Source: JALONO01 sp038209965
GTDB taxonomy: Bacteria; Bacteroidota; Bacteroidia; Cytophagales; Thermoflexibacteraceae
DNA: 20,695 nucleotides
Reading direction: 5' to 3'
NCBI GenBank assembly: GCA_038209965.1
Contig: JBBQXF010000085.1
Location: 1 to 20,695 of the forward strand
This document shows, piece after piece, positions 1 through 6,776 of the stretch (positions are counted from its first letter, which is position 1; each line of letters begins with the position of its first letter). The notes beneath the pieces were generated by a model. The model did not search any database and was not told the DNA's origin. It saw only the letters and a program-made list of their open reading frames with translations. The translations under genes and the position numbers were made by a program.

Positions 1-7
1 CCCGTGG

Positions 8-1876
8 CTACTCCCGTTCGGGGGCCAGTTCCCACTTAGCGGGTGACCGCCAAAGGCTGGACAGCAGCAGCTCGCGCATGAGCACAAACTCCTTGGGCAG
101 GCGGTCGTAGAGCTTCTCGAACAGTTCTTCGTGCGAGAGGATCTCTTGCTTCCAAGCTTCCCGATCCACGGTCATGAGCGCGTTGAATTTTTCGCGGGGG
201 AAGTCCAATCCGGCCCATTCAATGTCCTCGTAGCGCGGCATCCAGCCCAGTGGACTTTCCACCGAGGCGGCCTTGCCCTTCGACCTGCCCACTACCCACT
301 TGAGCACGCGCATATTGTCGCCAAAGCCTGGCCACAAAAACTTGCCATTCTCGTCTTTTCTGAACCAATTGACCCCAAAAATCCGGGGCGGGTTGGGCAG
401 CGAACGGCCAATTTGCAGCCAATGGTTGAAATAATCGCCCATGTGGTAGCCACAGAAAGGGAGCATCGCAAATGGATCCCGGCGCACTTGCCCAACGGTG
501 CCAGCGGCGGCGGCCGTCATCTCGGAGCCGATGGTGGCGGCCAAGTAAACCCCAAAGTTCCAGTTGACGGCCTGATAGACCAGCGGCACATTGCTGGCCC
601 GCCGTCCCCCAAAAATAAAGGCAGTAATGGGCACTCCCTTGGGGTTTTCCCATTCCGGATCGATAGAGGGGCACTGAGAGGCTGGAGCAGTGAAACGGGC
701 GTTGGGGTGGGCCGCCTTCCGGCCAGTCTCCTTGCCAATGGCGGGGGTCCAATGTTGCCCTTGCCAGTCGGTCAGGGCATCGGGCGGGGTGTCGCTCATG
801 TCTTCCCACCACACGTCGCCGTCGGGGGTCAAGCCGACATTGGTAAAAATGGTGTTGGCTTTGATGGTTTCCATCGCATTGGGATTGGACTTGTAGGAAG
901 TGCCGGGAGCCACGCCAAAATAGCCCGCTTCGGGGTTAATGGCATACAATTTACCATCGGCCCCAGGTTTGATCCACGCGATGTCGTCGCCAATTGTACT
1001 AACTTTATAGTCATCTATCATCTCCTTGGGGGGGATCAACATGGCAAAGTTGGTCTTGCCGCACGCGCTGGGAAAAGCCGCTCCCACGTAGGTTTTTTCA
1101 CCCTGCGGATTGGTCACCCCCAAAATGAGCATGTGCTCGGCCAACCAGCCCTCGTCGCGGGCCATGCTGGAGGCTATGCGCAAGGCAAAGCATTTTTTGC
1201 CCAGCAGAGCATTGCCGCCGTAGCCAGAGCCATAAGACCAAATCTCGCGGTCTTCGGGATAATGGACGATGTACTTGAGCGCGGGGTTGCACGGCCACGG
1301 GATGTCGGCCTTTCCGGGCTCGAGTGGCATCCCGACGGTGTGCATACAGGGCACAAACTCCCCGTTACCCAGCACATCCCATACGCGGCGGCCCATCCGG
1401 GTCATGATCTTCATGTTGACTGCCACGTAGGGCGAATCGGAAATCTCGATCCCGATTTGGGCAATATTGGAGCCCAGCGGACCCATGCTAAATGGCATCA
1501 CATACATGGTGCGCCCCGTCATGCAGCCCTCAAACAGCTTTTGCAGGGTGGCCCGCATCTCGCGGGGATCCACCCAGTTGTTGGTCGGCCCAGCGTCCTG
1601 CTTGCGGCGGCTGCATATATACGTGCTGTCTTCCACCCGCGCCACGTCGCTCGGGTCGGAGCAGGCCAAGTAACTGTTGGGGCGTTTTTCGGGGTTCAGG
1701 CGCACAAAAGTGCCGCCCTGAACCATCATTTCGCAGAGTTGGAGCCATTCGGCATCGCTGCCATCGCACCAGTGCACCTGATCGGGCTTACAAAGTGCCA
1801 CAATCTGGGGAAACCAAGTGTGGAACTGCTCATTTTGCACATAGTCGGGGATAGTGAAGTTGGGTTGGGTGTTCAT
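8..1876 (-). CDS. pckG: Phosphoenolpyruvate carboxykinase (GTP)
   Basis: This enzyme converts oxaloacetate and GTP to phosphoenolpyruvate, CO2 and GDP, the committed cytosolic step of gluconeogenesis. The 622-residue protein is full length for the GTP-dependent family. Visible landmarks are the P-loop FPSACGKTN at residues 268-276 with the reactive-loop cysteine Cys272, the metal-binding GDDIAW at 296-301, the FGGRR segment at 422-426, RRDPFAM at 465-471, and the guanine-pocket region around FGVNWFRKD (500-508) and WPGFGDNMR (515-523). The ATG at 1876 gives the usual N-terminus and the stop TAG lies at 8-10. The FGGRR segment continues ASNVPLV where most relatives have a Gly before VPLV, a small variation. 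An SLC13 carboxylate carrier lies 170 nt upstream on the same strand, which fits use of C4-dicarboxylates. Identity is very secure. A long open frame on the opposite strand is a shadow. Confidence 0.97.
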   Translation of the reverse strand: MNTQPNFTIPDYVQNEQFHTWFPQIVALCKPDQVHWCDGSDAEWLQLCEMMVQGGTFVRLNPEKRPNSYLACSDPSDVARVEDSTYICSRRKQDAGPTNNWVDPREMRATLQKLFEGCMTGRTMYVMPFSMGPLGSNIAQIGIEISDSPYVAVNMKIMTRMGRRVWDVLGNGEFVPCMHTVGMPLEPGKADIPWPCNPALKYIVHYPEDREIWSYGSGYGGNALLGKKCFALRIASSMARDEGWLAEHMLILGVTNPQGEKTYVGAAFPSACGKTNFAMLIPPKEMIDDYKVSTIGDDIAWIKPGADGKLYAINPEAGYFGVAPGTSYKSNPNAMETIKANTIFTNVGLTPDGDVWWEDMSDTPPDALTDWQGQHWTPAIGKETGRKAAHPNARFTAPASQCPSIDPEWENPKGVPITAFIFGGRRASNVPLVYQAVNWNFGVYLAATIGSEMTAAAAGTVGQVRRDPFAMLPFCGYHMGDYFNHWLQIGRSLPNPPRIFGVNWFRKDENGKFLWPGFGDNMRVLKWVVGRSKGKAASVESPLGWMPRYEDIEWAGLDFPREKFNALMTVDREAWKQEILSHEELFEKLYDRLPKEFVLMRELLLSSLWRSPAKWELAPERE

Positions 1877-1937
1877 GGTGTGTTGAAATGGTCAGCTAAA
1901 TTTTGAGCAAGTATCGTTATTTCTTGGGCTATTTGCA

Positions 1938-1951
1938 ATGACTTTTGTCAT
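1938..1951. promoter_or_regulatory. Inverted repeat upstream of pckG, possible regulator site
   Basis: ATGAC-TTTT-GTCAT is a perfect 5-bp inverted repeat with a 4-nt spacer, 62-75 nt before the pckG start. The 5-N4-5 geometry is that of Crp/Fnr-family operators, and carbon-source control of PEPCK would make sense, but this is inference from one site. I found no perfect TAnnTTTG box in the 170-nt gap. Confidence 0.25.
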
Positions 1952-2046
1952 GTTCCCCCTTCCGGGTTTGCACTGTTTCAATCATGGCGCAAATACAGCC
2001 TTTAAAATTAACGATAAATTACCGTTTGGGCTAATGTGGTTGATCA

Positions 2047-3621
2047 TCAAGTTTGCCATAAAATCACCAATACGATGACAATGGTGGAGACGATATTGAG
2101 CAAAAAACCGACCCGGGCCATTTGTTTCACCCCAATTAGTCCGGTGCTGTAAGCGATAGCATTGGGCGGGGTGGCAATCGGCAACATAAAAGCCATGCTC
2201 GAACTCATGGCAATGGCCATGATCACGGGTACCACCGGCAATCCCGACTGTTGGGCCAGCGAGATCGCCAACGGGATCATCATGGCTGCCACCGCAGTGT
2301 TGGAAGTAATCTCAGTAAGAAGATTGACAAAAAGGGCCAAGCAGAGCACCATCACCCACAGGGAGGGCTGCCCCAACACTGCGCCGATCTGCTGGGCCAC
2401 CCATTCCACGGCGTACGTTTCGGACAACATTTTGGACATGGCCAGCCCACCCCCGAACAGCACGAGCGATCCCCAGTCGGTTTGGCTTTGGGCATAGCTC
2501 CAAGTGATCAGGGGCTGGCGTTCCCGGAGATGCTGCGGGACGATGAACAAAACAACTGCCGCCGCGAGGGCCACCACCCAAGGCTCGGCCAGCACGCCCA
2601 GCGCATAATCCCAACTGGGGGGCACATTGCCCTTCAAAAATGGCAGGACCATCCACGCGGTGGCCGTTCCGACAAAAATGCCCAAAACGCGCTTCTCCCC
2701 TACTCCCATTGGGCCTAGTTTGGCCTTTTCAACTGCTATTTTGTGGTGGATATCGGCAAAATTTAGCTGGCCAAAAGGAAGAGCTAGGGGCAAAAAGAAC
2801 CACGTAGTCAATAAAACCAGGATCGCGATAGGCAAGCCAAATGGTATCCATTGACCAAAAGTAAGGCTGGCAATATTGCTTTGCCGCAGCATGGAAACGG
2901 CCATCCCGTTTGGGGTGCTGCCCACGATGGTCGCAACGCCACCGATGGAGGCGGCATAAGCAATGCCCAGCGCAATGCACACCGAAAAATTTGCCATCCC
3001 CCGGCTGTGCTGCGCCTCGGTCAATTGGCGGGTGCTCGTGGCAATGCCCACCCCGATCGGCATCATCATGGCCGTCACGGAGGTGTTGTTCATCCACATG
3101 GACACAAACGCGGTCGCGCCCATGAGGCCCAGCAGCAACCGGACCGGGGTTTTGGCAAATGCCCGTAGCGAGAGCAGGGCAAAAGTTATCCGCCGATCCA
3201 ACCCTTGGTAGGTCATCGCGGCGGCCAGCAGATAGCCACCAAAGAACAAGAACACGATATTATCGGCATAATTGCTCAAAATTACCTCCGTCTTGAGGCT
3301 CACCAGCTCGTAGCCATCGCCGGTTTTGGCCTTGGCCAACTTTTGCAAGTGCAAGAATGGCCCCACCACCGCCGGCACCAGCGCGGTGACCGGGATGGGC
3401 AGGGCCTCGGTGAGCCACCAAATGACCATGAGCACCAACACGGCAAAGGCCCGCTGCATCCCCACCGCTGCCCGGGCCAGATCGGCCGGATTGGCCCCCG
3501 TAAATTTTTGTTGCAGAAAAATGGCAAATGCCTCGGGGGGAGGAAACATCACCAAGCCAATGAAGGCCAGCGCACCCAGCAAAAGTCCCATCAAATGAAT
3601 GGAAAACAACGGCTTTTTCAT
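2047..3621 (-). CDS. SLC13/DASS family sodium:carboxylate symporter
   Basis: This is a polytopic inner-membrane carrier of the divalent anion:sodium symporter family, which usually imports succinate, malate, fumarate or other di/tricarboxylates with Na+. The 524-residue protein has about a dozen hydrophobic segments. It carries the family's paired Ser-Asn-Thr type motifs: MNNTS near residue 177-181 and TSNTAV near 439-444. It also has WWLTEALPIP near 68-77, GSTPNG in the middle, and ATPPNA near the C-terminus. ATG at 3621 is chosen; a TTG two codons upstream is possible but unneeded. The gene begins 10 nt after the nuoK stop, so the two are almost certainly cotranscribed. pckG follows 170 nt downstream, suggesting that imported C4 acids feed PEP synthesis. 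The exact substrate (dicarboxylate, citrate or sulfate) cannot be read from sequence. Confidence 0.9.
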   Translation of the reverse strand: MKKPLFSIHLMGLLLGALAFIGLVMFPPPEAFAIFLQQKFTGANPADLARAAVGMQRAFAVLVLMVIWWLTEALPIPVTALVPAVVGPFLHLQKLAKAKTGDGYELVSLKTEVILSNYADNIVFLFFGGYLLAAAMTYQGLDRRITFALLSLRAFAKTPVRLLLGLMGATAFVSMWMNNTSVTAMMMPIGVGIATSTRQLTEAQHSRGMANFSVCIALGIAYAASIGGVATIVGSTPNGMAVSMLRQSNIASLTFGQWIPFGLPIAILVLLTTWFFLPLALPFGQLNFADIHHKIAVEKAKLGPMGVGEKRVLGIFVGTATAWMVLPFLKGNVPPSWDYALGVLAEPWVVALAAAVVLFIVPQHLRERQPLITWSYAQSQTDWGSLVLFGGGLAMSKMLSETYAVEWVAQQIGAVLGQPSLWVMVLCLALFVNLLTEITSNTAVAAMMIPLAISLAQQSGLPVVPVIMAIAMSSSMAFMLPIATPPNAIAYSTGLIGVKQMARVGFLLNIVSTIVIVLVILWQT

Positions 3622-3631
3622 GGGCAAAGCG

Positions 3632-3937
3632 TCAGCGTTTCAACTCGTTCAACCGATCCAAACTGGCTGTTTTGAAATGGGCATACACCTTCAGGGCAAT
3701 GGCCAGCGCAATGGCCGCTTCGGCCGCCGCGATCACGATGGTAAACAGGACGAACATTTGTCCCTGGAGTAAATCGGGATCGTACTGACTGAAAGCCACC
3801 AAATTAAGGTTGGCGGCATTGAGCATCAGTTCAAGCCCCATCAGCACCGCAATGAGGTTTTTTTTGATCATGGTAATGATCATGCCCAGCGCAAACAAGA
3901 CCGCGCTCAACACCAAAAAATGGGAAAGCGGGATCAT
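3632..3937 (-). CDS. nuoK: NADH-quinone oxidoreductase subunit K (orphan copy)
   Basis: NuoK is a small membrane subunit of respiratory complex I that takes part in proton translocation. The 101-residue product has three transmembrane helices and begins MIPLSHFLVLSA, which is the classic NuoK N-terminus. The two functionally important membrane glutamates are present: Glu36 in GLELMLNAANL and Glu73 in AAAEAAI, equivalent to Glu36 and Glu72 of the E. coli protein. The ATG at 3937 is supported by family length and by an ATGA overlap with the stop of the upstream esterase gene; a longer start at 3964 would overlap that gene further. None of nuoJ, nuoL, nuoM or nuoN lies next to it, which is unusual. 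The protein looks intact, so this is either the genome's only, relocated nuoK or a second copy. Confidence 0.93.
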   Translation of the reverse strand: MIPLSHFLVLSAVLFALGMIITMIKKNLIAVLMGLELMLNAANLNLVAFSQYDPDLLQGQMFVLFTIVIAAAEAAIALAIALKVYAHFKTASLDRLNELKR

Positions 3938-4638
3938 TGCAACAATGGTTTGAGGGTTTTCCACACGGTCATGGCCACTATCGCATGACCTTCGGCGGTG
4001 GGGTGAATGCCGTCGGGGAGGTTGAGCTTGGGATCCCCGCCCACCCGCTCGAGCAGGAACGGAACCAGCGCCACTTGATTGGCTTGGGCCAATGCTGGGT
4101 ACATTTGGCTAAATGCCTTGGTGAAATCTTGGCCCATGCTCGGGGGGGCCTCCATGCCCACCAGCATGATTTTGGCCAGCGGGAGCTTTTGTTTGACCCG
4201 ATCAATGATCCCCTGCAAGTTTTGCTTGGACAGGGCCGGGTTGATTCCCCGCAACCCATCGTTGCCCCCCAGCTCAATCACCACCACCGCAAAGGGTCGG
4301 CGCAACAAGAAATCGATCCGGCCCAGCCCGCCCGTGGTGGTTTCGCCGCTCAGTCCGGCATTGACCACTTGATACAGCAGACCGAGAGAATCGATTTTCT
4401 GTTGGATCAGTGCCGGGAAAGCCTGCTCGGGATCCAGTCCGTAGCCAGCGGTGAGGCTATTGCCAAAAAACAAGATCGCTGGGCGGGCTTTTTCCGTAGT
4501 GGGAGTCTCGCTGATGGGCTGGGTGTCATTGGCAATGGAATCATCGGCGGTTGCCGAACGGGTATCGCCCTTTGGCTGCTCGGTACAGGCCACTGCCGCA
4601 CCGATCAGGATCAACAAGCCAAAAAAGGAATTTTTCAT
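3934..4638 (-). CDS. SGNH/GDSL esterase lipoprotein (TesA-like)
   Basis: This is a secreted hydrolase of the TesA/arylesterase branch of the SGNH family, acting on ester or thioester bonds of lipids or aryl esters. The 234-residue protein opens with a lipoprotein signal (lipobox AVAC, Cys18), then a low-complexity Ser/Thr/Asp linker to about residue 50. All four catalytic blocks are visible: FGNSLTAGYG with nucleophile Ser61, NAGLSGETT at 93-101, GGND with Asn126, and DGIH with Asp209 and His212. ATG at 4638 is chosen because it starts the lipoprotein signal; the in-frame extension upstream lacks any export signal. Its stop overlaps the nuoK start by 4 nt, so it heads the esterase-nuoK-carrier cluster. 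It probably sits in the periplasm or on the outer membrane. Its natural substrate is unknown. Confidence 0.92.
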   Translation of the reverse strand: MKNSFFGLLILIGAAVACTEQPKGDTRSATADDSIANDTQPISETPTTEKARPAILFFGNSLTAGYGLDPEQAFPALIQQKIDSLGLLYQVVNAGLSGETTTGGLGRIDFLLRRPFAVVVIELGGNDGLRGINPALSKQNLQGIIDRVKQKLPLAKIMLVGMEAPPSMGQDFTKAFSQMYPALAQANQVALVPFLLERVGGDPKLNLPDGIHPTAEGHAIVAMTVWKTLKPLLQ

Positions 4639-4791
4639 CGGGGTTGTTTGCTTAATTGGGGGTAAAAATACTGATTTCGGGCGTGGGTCAAAGCAAAGAA
4701 GGGCCATCTTGGCCAATATTATGTGTTTGGCCAGTGATGAAATGGCAAATTGCGGCATGGCCCAACTGTCCCTTTTCCCTTTGCGCCCGAG

Positions 4792-4799
4792 CAAACCTA
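4792..4799 (-). promoter_or_regulatory. Candidate -7 box for the esterase-nuoK-SLC13 cluster
   Basis: TAGGTTTG on the minus strand fits the Bacteroidota -7 consensus TAnnTTTG exactly. Transcription would start near 4785, giving a leader of about 147 nt before the esterase ATG. No TTTG or TTG is found at the expected distance upstream, so the call is weak. Confidence 0.25.
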
Positions 4800-4874
4800 A
4801 TTATAAAGTGGCCACCAGCCGACCCGCTTTTTTGATCAACCTTAGGCCAATCAAGGGTTGAGCAAACAGGTGGA

Positions 4875-4915
4875 AAGAAAAAATCCCCTGAAAACCAAAG
4901 GTTTAGAGGAGATTT
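4875..4915 (-). terminator. Terminator of tRNA-Leu
   Basis: Immediately after the tRNA 3' end the minus strand can fold AAATC...CCTC / AAACC-TTT-GGTTT / AGGGGATTT, an interrupted stem, followed by a run of T with one C. This is a plausible intrinsic terminator. It sits two nucleotides past the tRNA. Confidence 0.6.
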
Positions 4916-4916
4916 G

Positions 4917-4998
4917 TACCCAAGGCCGGAATCGAACCGGCACTCCCGAGGGAACACGATTTTGAGTCGTGCGCGTCTACCAGTTCCGCCACTTAGGC
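4917..4998 (-). tRNA. tRNA-Leu (anticodon CAA)
   Basis: The minus strand folds into a class II tRNA of 82 nt. The acceptor stem pairs GCCTAAG with CTTGGGT (two G-U pairs). The D-arm is GCGGAACTGGTAGACGC, and the anticodon arm is CACGA-CTCAAAA-TCGTG, with anticodon CAA at 4964-4962. A variable arm of the leucine type follows, and the T-arm is GCCGG-TTCGATT-CCGGC. The discriminator base is A, as required for leucine. CCA is not encoded and must be added. It reads UUG codons. Confidence 0.97.
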
Positions 4999-5019
4999 CC
5001 TTAGTAGTATTTAGGGACA

Positions 5020-5049
5020 CAAAATTAACGGTAATTTGTAATTCTGCAA
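5020..5049 (-). promoter_or_regulatory. Promoter of tRNA-Leu
   Basis: On the minus strand TTG (5049-5047) is followed after 19 nt by TAATTTTG (5027-5020), a match to TAnnTTTG. The predicted start near 5013 leaves a leader of about 15 nt before the mature tRNA end. Spacing and position both fit. Confidence 0.45.
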
Positions 5050-5172
5050 GGCCAAAGAAGTTTTTCTTGCAAAAATTTTTCTGCTGGCAGGGAACTACTA
5101 TCTTGGTAGCCGCAAAACGGTGGGCAAAATCCTGCACAAAGTACCGCTTGCCACCCCAACTCGAGAAAACAC

Positions 5173-6684
5173 ATGATCCGATCCATCAAAAAAGTATTAG
5201 TGGCCAACCGGGGCGAGATAGCCCGGCGGGTGATGCGCACCTGCCGCGAAATGGGCATCAAAACCGTCGCGGTGTATAGTGAAGCTGATCGCTCGGCCCT
5301 GCACGTGCGCGAAGCCGACGAGGCCGTCTTTCTGGGCCCCCCACCCTCTGGCCAGTCCTATTTATTGGGCGACAAAATCATCGAGGCTGCCAAACGGCTG
5401 AATGTGGACGCGATCCATCCCGGCTACGGCTTTTTGTCGGAGAACGCCAGTTTTTCGCAGAAAGTGAGCGATGCGGGCATGGTATTCATCGGCCCCACCC
5501 CCTACTCCATAGAAATGATGGGCAGCAAAATCGCCGCCAAGCAAGCCGCCGCCGAGCGGGGCATCCCCCTGGTGCCGGGGGCTAAGGAACCGATCACCGA
5601 TATCCCCGCCGCCGAAAAATTGGCCGCCGAAATCGGCTACCCCGTGCTGATCAAGGCCAGTGCGGGCGGGGGCGGCAAAGGCATGCGGATCGTGAATGAA
5701 GAATCCGAATTTGTCAACCAAATGGAGCGGGCCATCAGCGAGGCCCAAGCGGCCTTTGGCGATGGTTCGGTGTTCATCGAGAAATTCGTGACCGCCCCGC
5801 GCCACATCGAGATCCAGATCCTGGCCGACAAGCACGGCAATGTCGTTTATTTGTTCGAGCGCGAGTGTTCCATCCAGCGGCGTTACCAAAAAGTGATCGA
5901 GGAAGCCCCTTCGGCGGTGGTCACGCCCGAAATCCGGGCCGAAATGGGCCGTTGTGCCGTGGAAATCGCCAAAGCCGCCCAGTACCACGGGGCCGGCACG
6001 GTAGAATTTGTGGTCAACCATGATCTGGATTTCTACTTTCTGGAAATGAACACCCGCTTGCAAGTGGAACACCCCGTGACCGAAATGATCACTGGGCTGG
6101 ACTTGGTGCAGCTCCAATTGCTGGTGGCCGAGGGCCATCCCCTCCCCTTCAGCCAGGCCGATTTGCACATCGACGGGCACGCGATCGAGATCCGGGTGTG
6201 CGCCGAGGATCCCCTCAACAATTTCTTGCCCGACGTGGGCAACTTGCGCACCTACGTACGCCCGCAAGGCCCCGGCGTGCGGGTGGACGATGGATTTGAG
6301 CAGGGCATGGACATCCCGATCCACTACGACTCGTTGATTGCCAAGCTGGTGATCCATGCCAAGACCCGCGATGAGGCCATCCAGCGGATGCTCCGCGCCA
6401 TCAGTGAATACCAAATCACGGGGGTGCAAACCACGCTGGCCTTCTGCCGTTTTGTGCTCACCCACCCGTCATTTGTCAGTGGCGACTTCAACACCAAATT
6501 TATCGAGACATATTTTCGGCCCGAACTGCTCCAAACCCCGCCCGACCCCGATGCTGCCTTGGTAGCGGCCGCGCTGGTGGCCACACTGATGCAGGGCCAT
6601 TTACCCAAAGCCCACGACACCACCGCCGGGCAAGCCCCCACCAGCAAGTGGAAACTGCGCAATGAAACCGCCCCTTTCCGCTAG
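5173..6684 (+). CDS. accC: Biotin carboxylase subunit of an acyl-CoA carboxylase
   Basis: This ATP-grasp enzyme carboxylates biotin on a carrier protein using bicarbonate and ATP, for acetyl-CoA or propionyl-CoA carboxylase. The 503-residue protein has the N-terminal ANRGEIA motif (11-17), HPGYGFLSEN (82-91), the ATP-binding glycine loop AGGGGKG (164-170) with Lys161, RECSIQRR (230-237), the catalytic EMNTRLQVEH (291-300) and the C-terminal biotin carboxylase domain to about residue 450. About 50 further residues follow, ending SKWKLRN. This Trp-Lys-rich tail resembles the linker after the carboxylase domain in propionyl-CoA carboxylase alpha chains, so a propionyl/acyl-CoA enzyme is more likely than the housekeeping fatty-acid enzyme. 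No biotin carrier domain is fused and no carrier gene is adjacent; the next gene is the T5orf172-helicase. The gene is transcribed divergently from tRNA-Leu. Confidence 0.93.
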   Translation: MIRSIKKVLVANRGEIARRVMRTCREMGIKTVAVYSEADRSALHVREADEAVFLGPPPSGQSYLLGDKIIEAAKRLNVDAIHPGYGFLSENASFSQKVSDAGMVFIGPTPYSIEMMGSKIAAKQAAAERGIPLVPGAKEPITDIPAAEKLAAEIGYPVLIKASAGGGGKGMRIVNEESEFVNQMERAISEAQAAFGDGSVFIEKFVTAPRHIEIQILADKHGNVVYLFERECSIQRRYQKVIEEAPSAVVTPEIRAEMGRCAVEIAKAAQYHGAGTVEFVVNHDLDFYFLEMNTRLQVEHPVTEMITGLDLVQLQLLVAEGHPLPFSQADLHIDGHAIEIRVCAEDPLNNFLPDVGNLRTYVRPQGPGVRVDDGFEQGMDIPIHYDSLIAKLVIHAKTRDEAIQRMLRAISEYQITGVQTTLAFCRFVLTHPSFVSGDFNTKFIETYFRPELLQTPPDPDAALVAAALVATLMQGHLPKAHDTTAGQAPTSKWKLRNETAPFR

Positions 6685-6698
6685 GGTTGGTTGCATTG
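6682..6698 (+). repeat. Left copy of imperfect direct repeat bounding the helicase gene
   Basis: TAGGGTTGGTTGCATTG starts with the accC stop codon. It resembles TAGGGCTGCATTG at 9786-9798, which starts with the helicase stop codon; the two align with a 4-nt gap and one mismatch. It might be an insertion footprint, but it is short enough to be chance. Confidence 0.25.
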
Positions 6699-6776
6699 GT
6701 GAATGTTGGTGGGGGGATGTATGCCTAATAATATTCTACTCATTTTTATTTTAGTAACTTATCATTATTCAACCCT

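Noticed and set aside
131..1906. 591-codon open frame opposite pckG
   Set aside because: It mirrors pckG, whose identity is certain. Long antisense frames arise from the codon bias of this GC-rich gene, and the translation has no recognisable motifs.
4917..4998. tRNA-Leu as an integration site for the helicase region
   Set aside because: No integrase, no repeated tRNA 3' end within the window, and an intact accC lies between the tRNA and the helicase.
5362..6465. 367-codon open frame opposite accC
   Set aside because: It is a shadow of a conserved gene. Its Gly/His/Asp-rich translation is typical of antisense reading.
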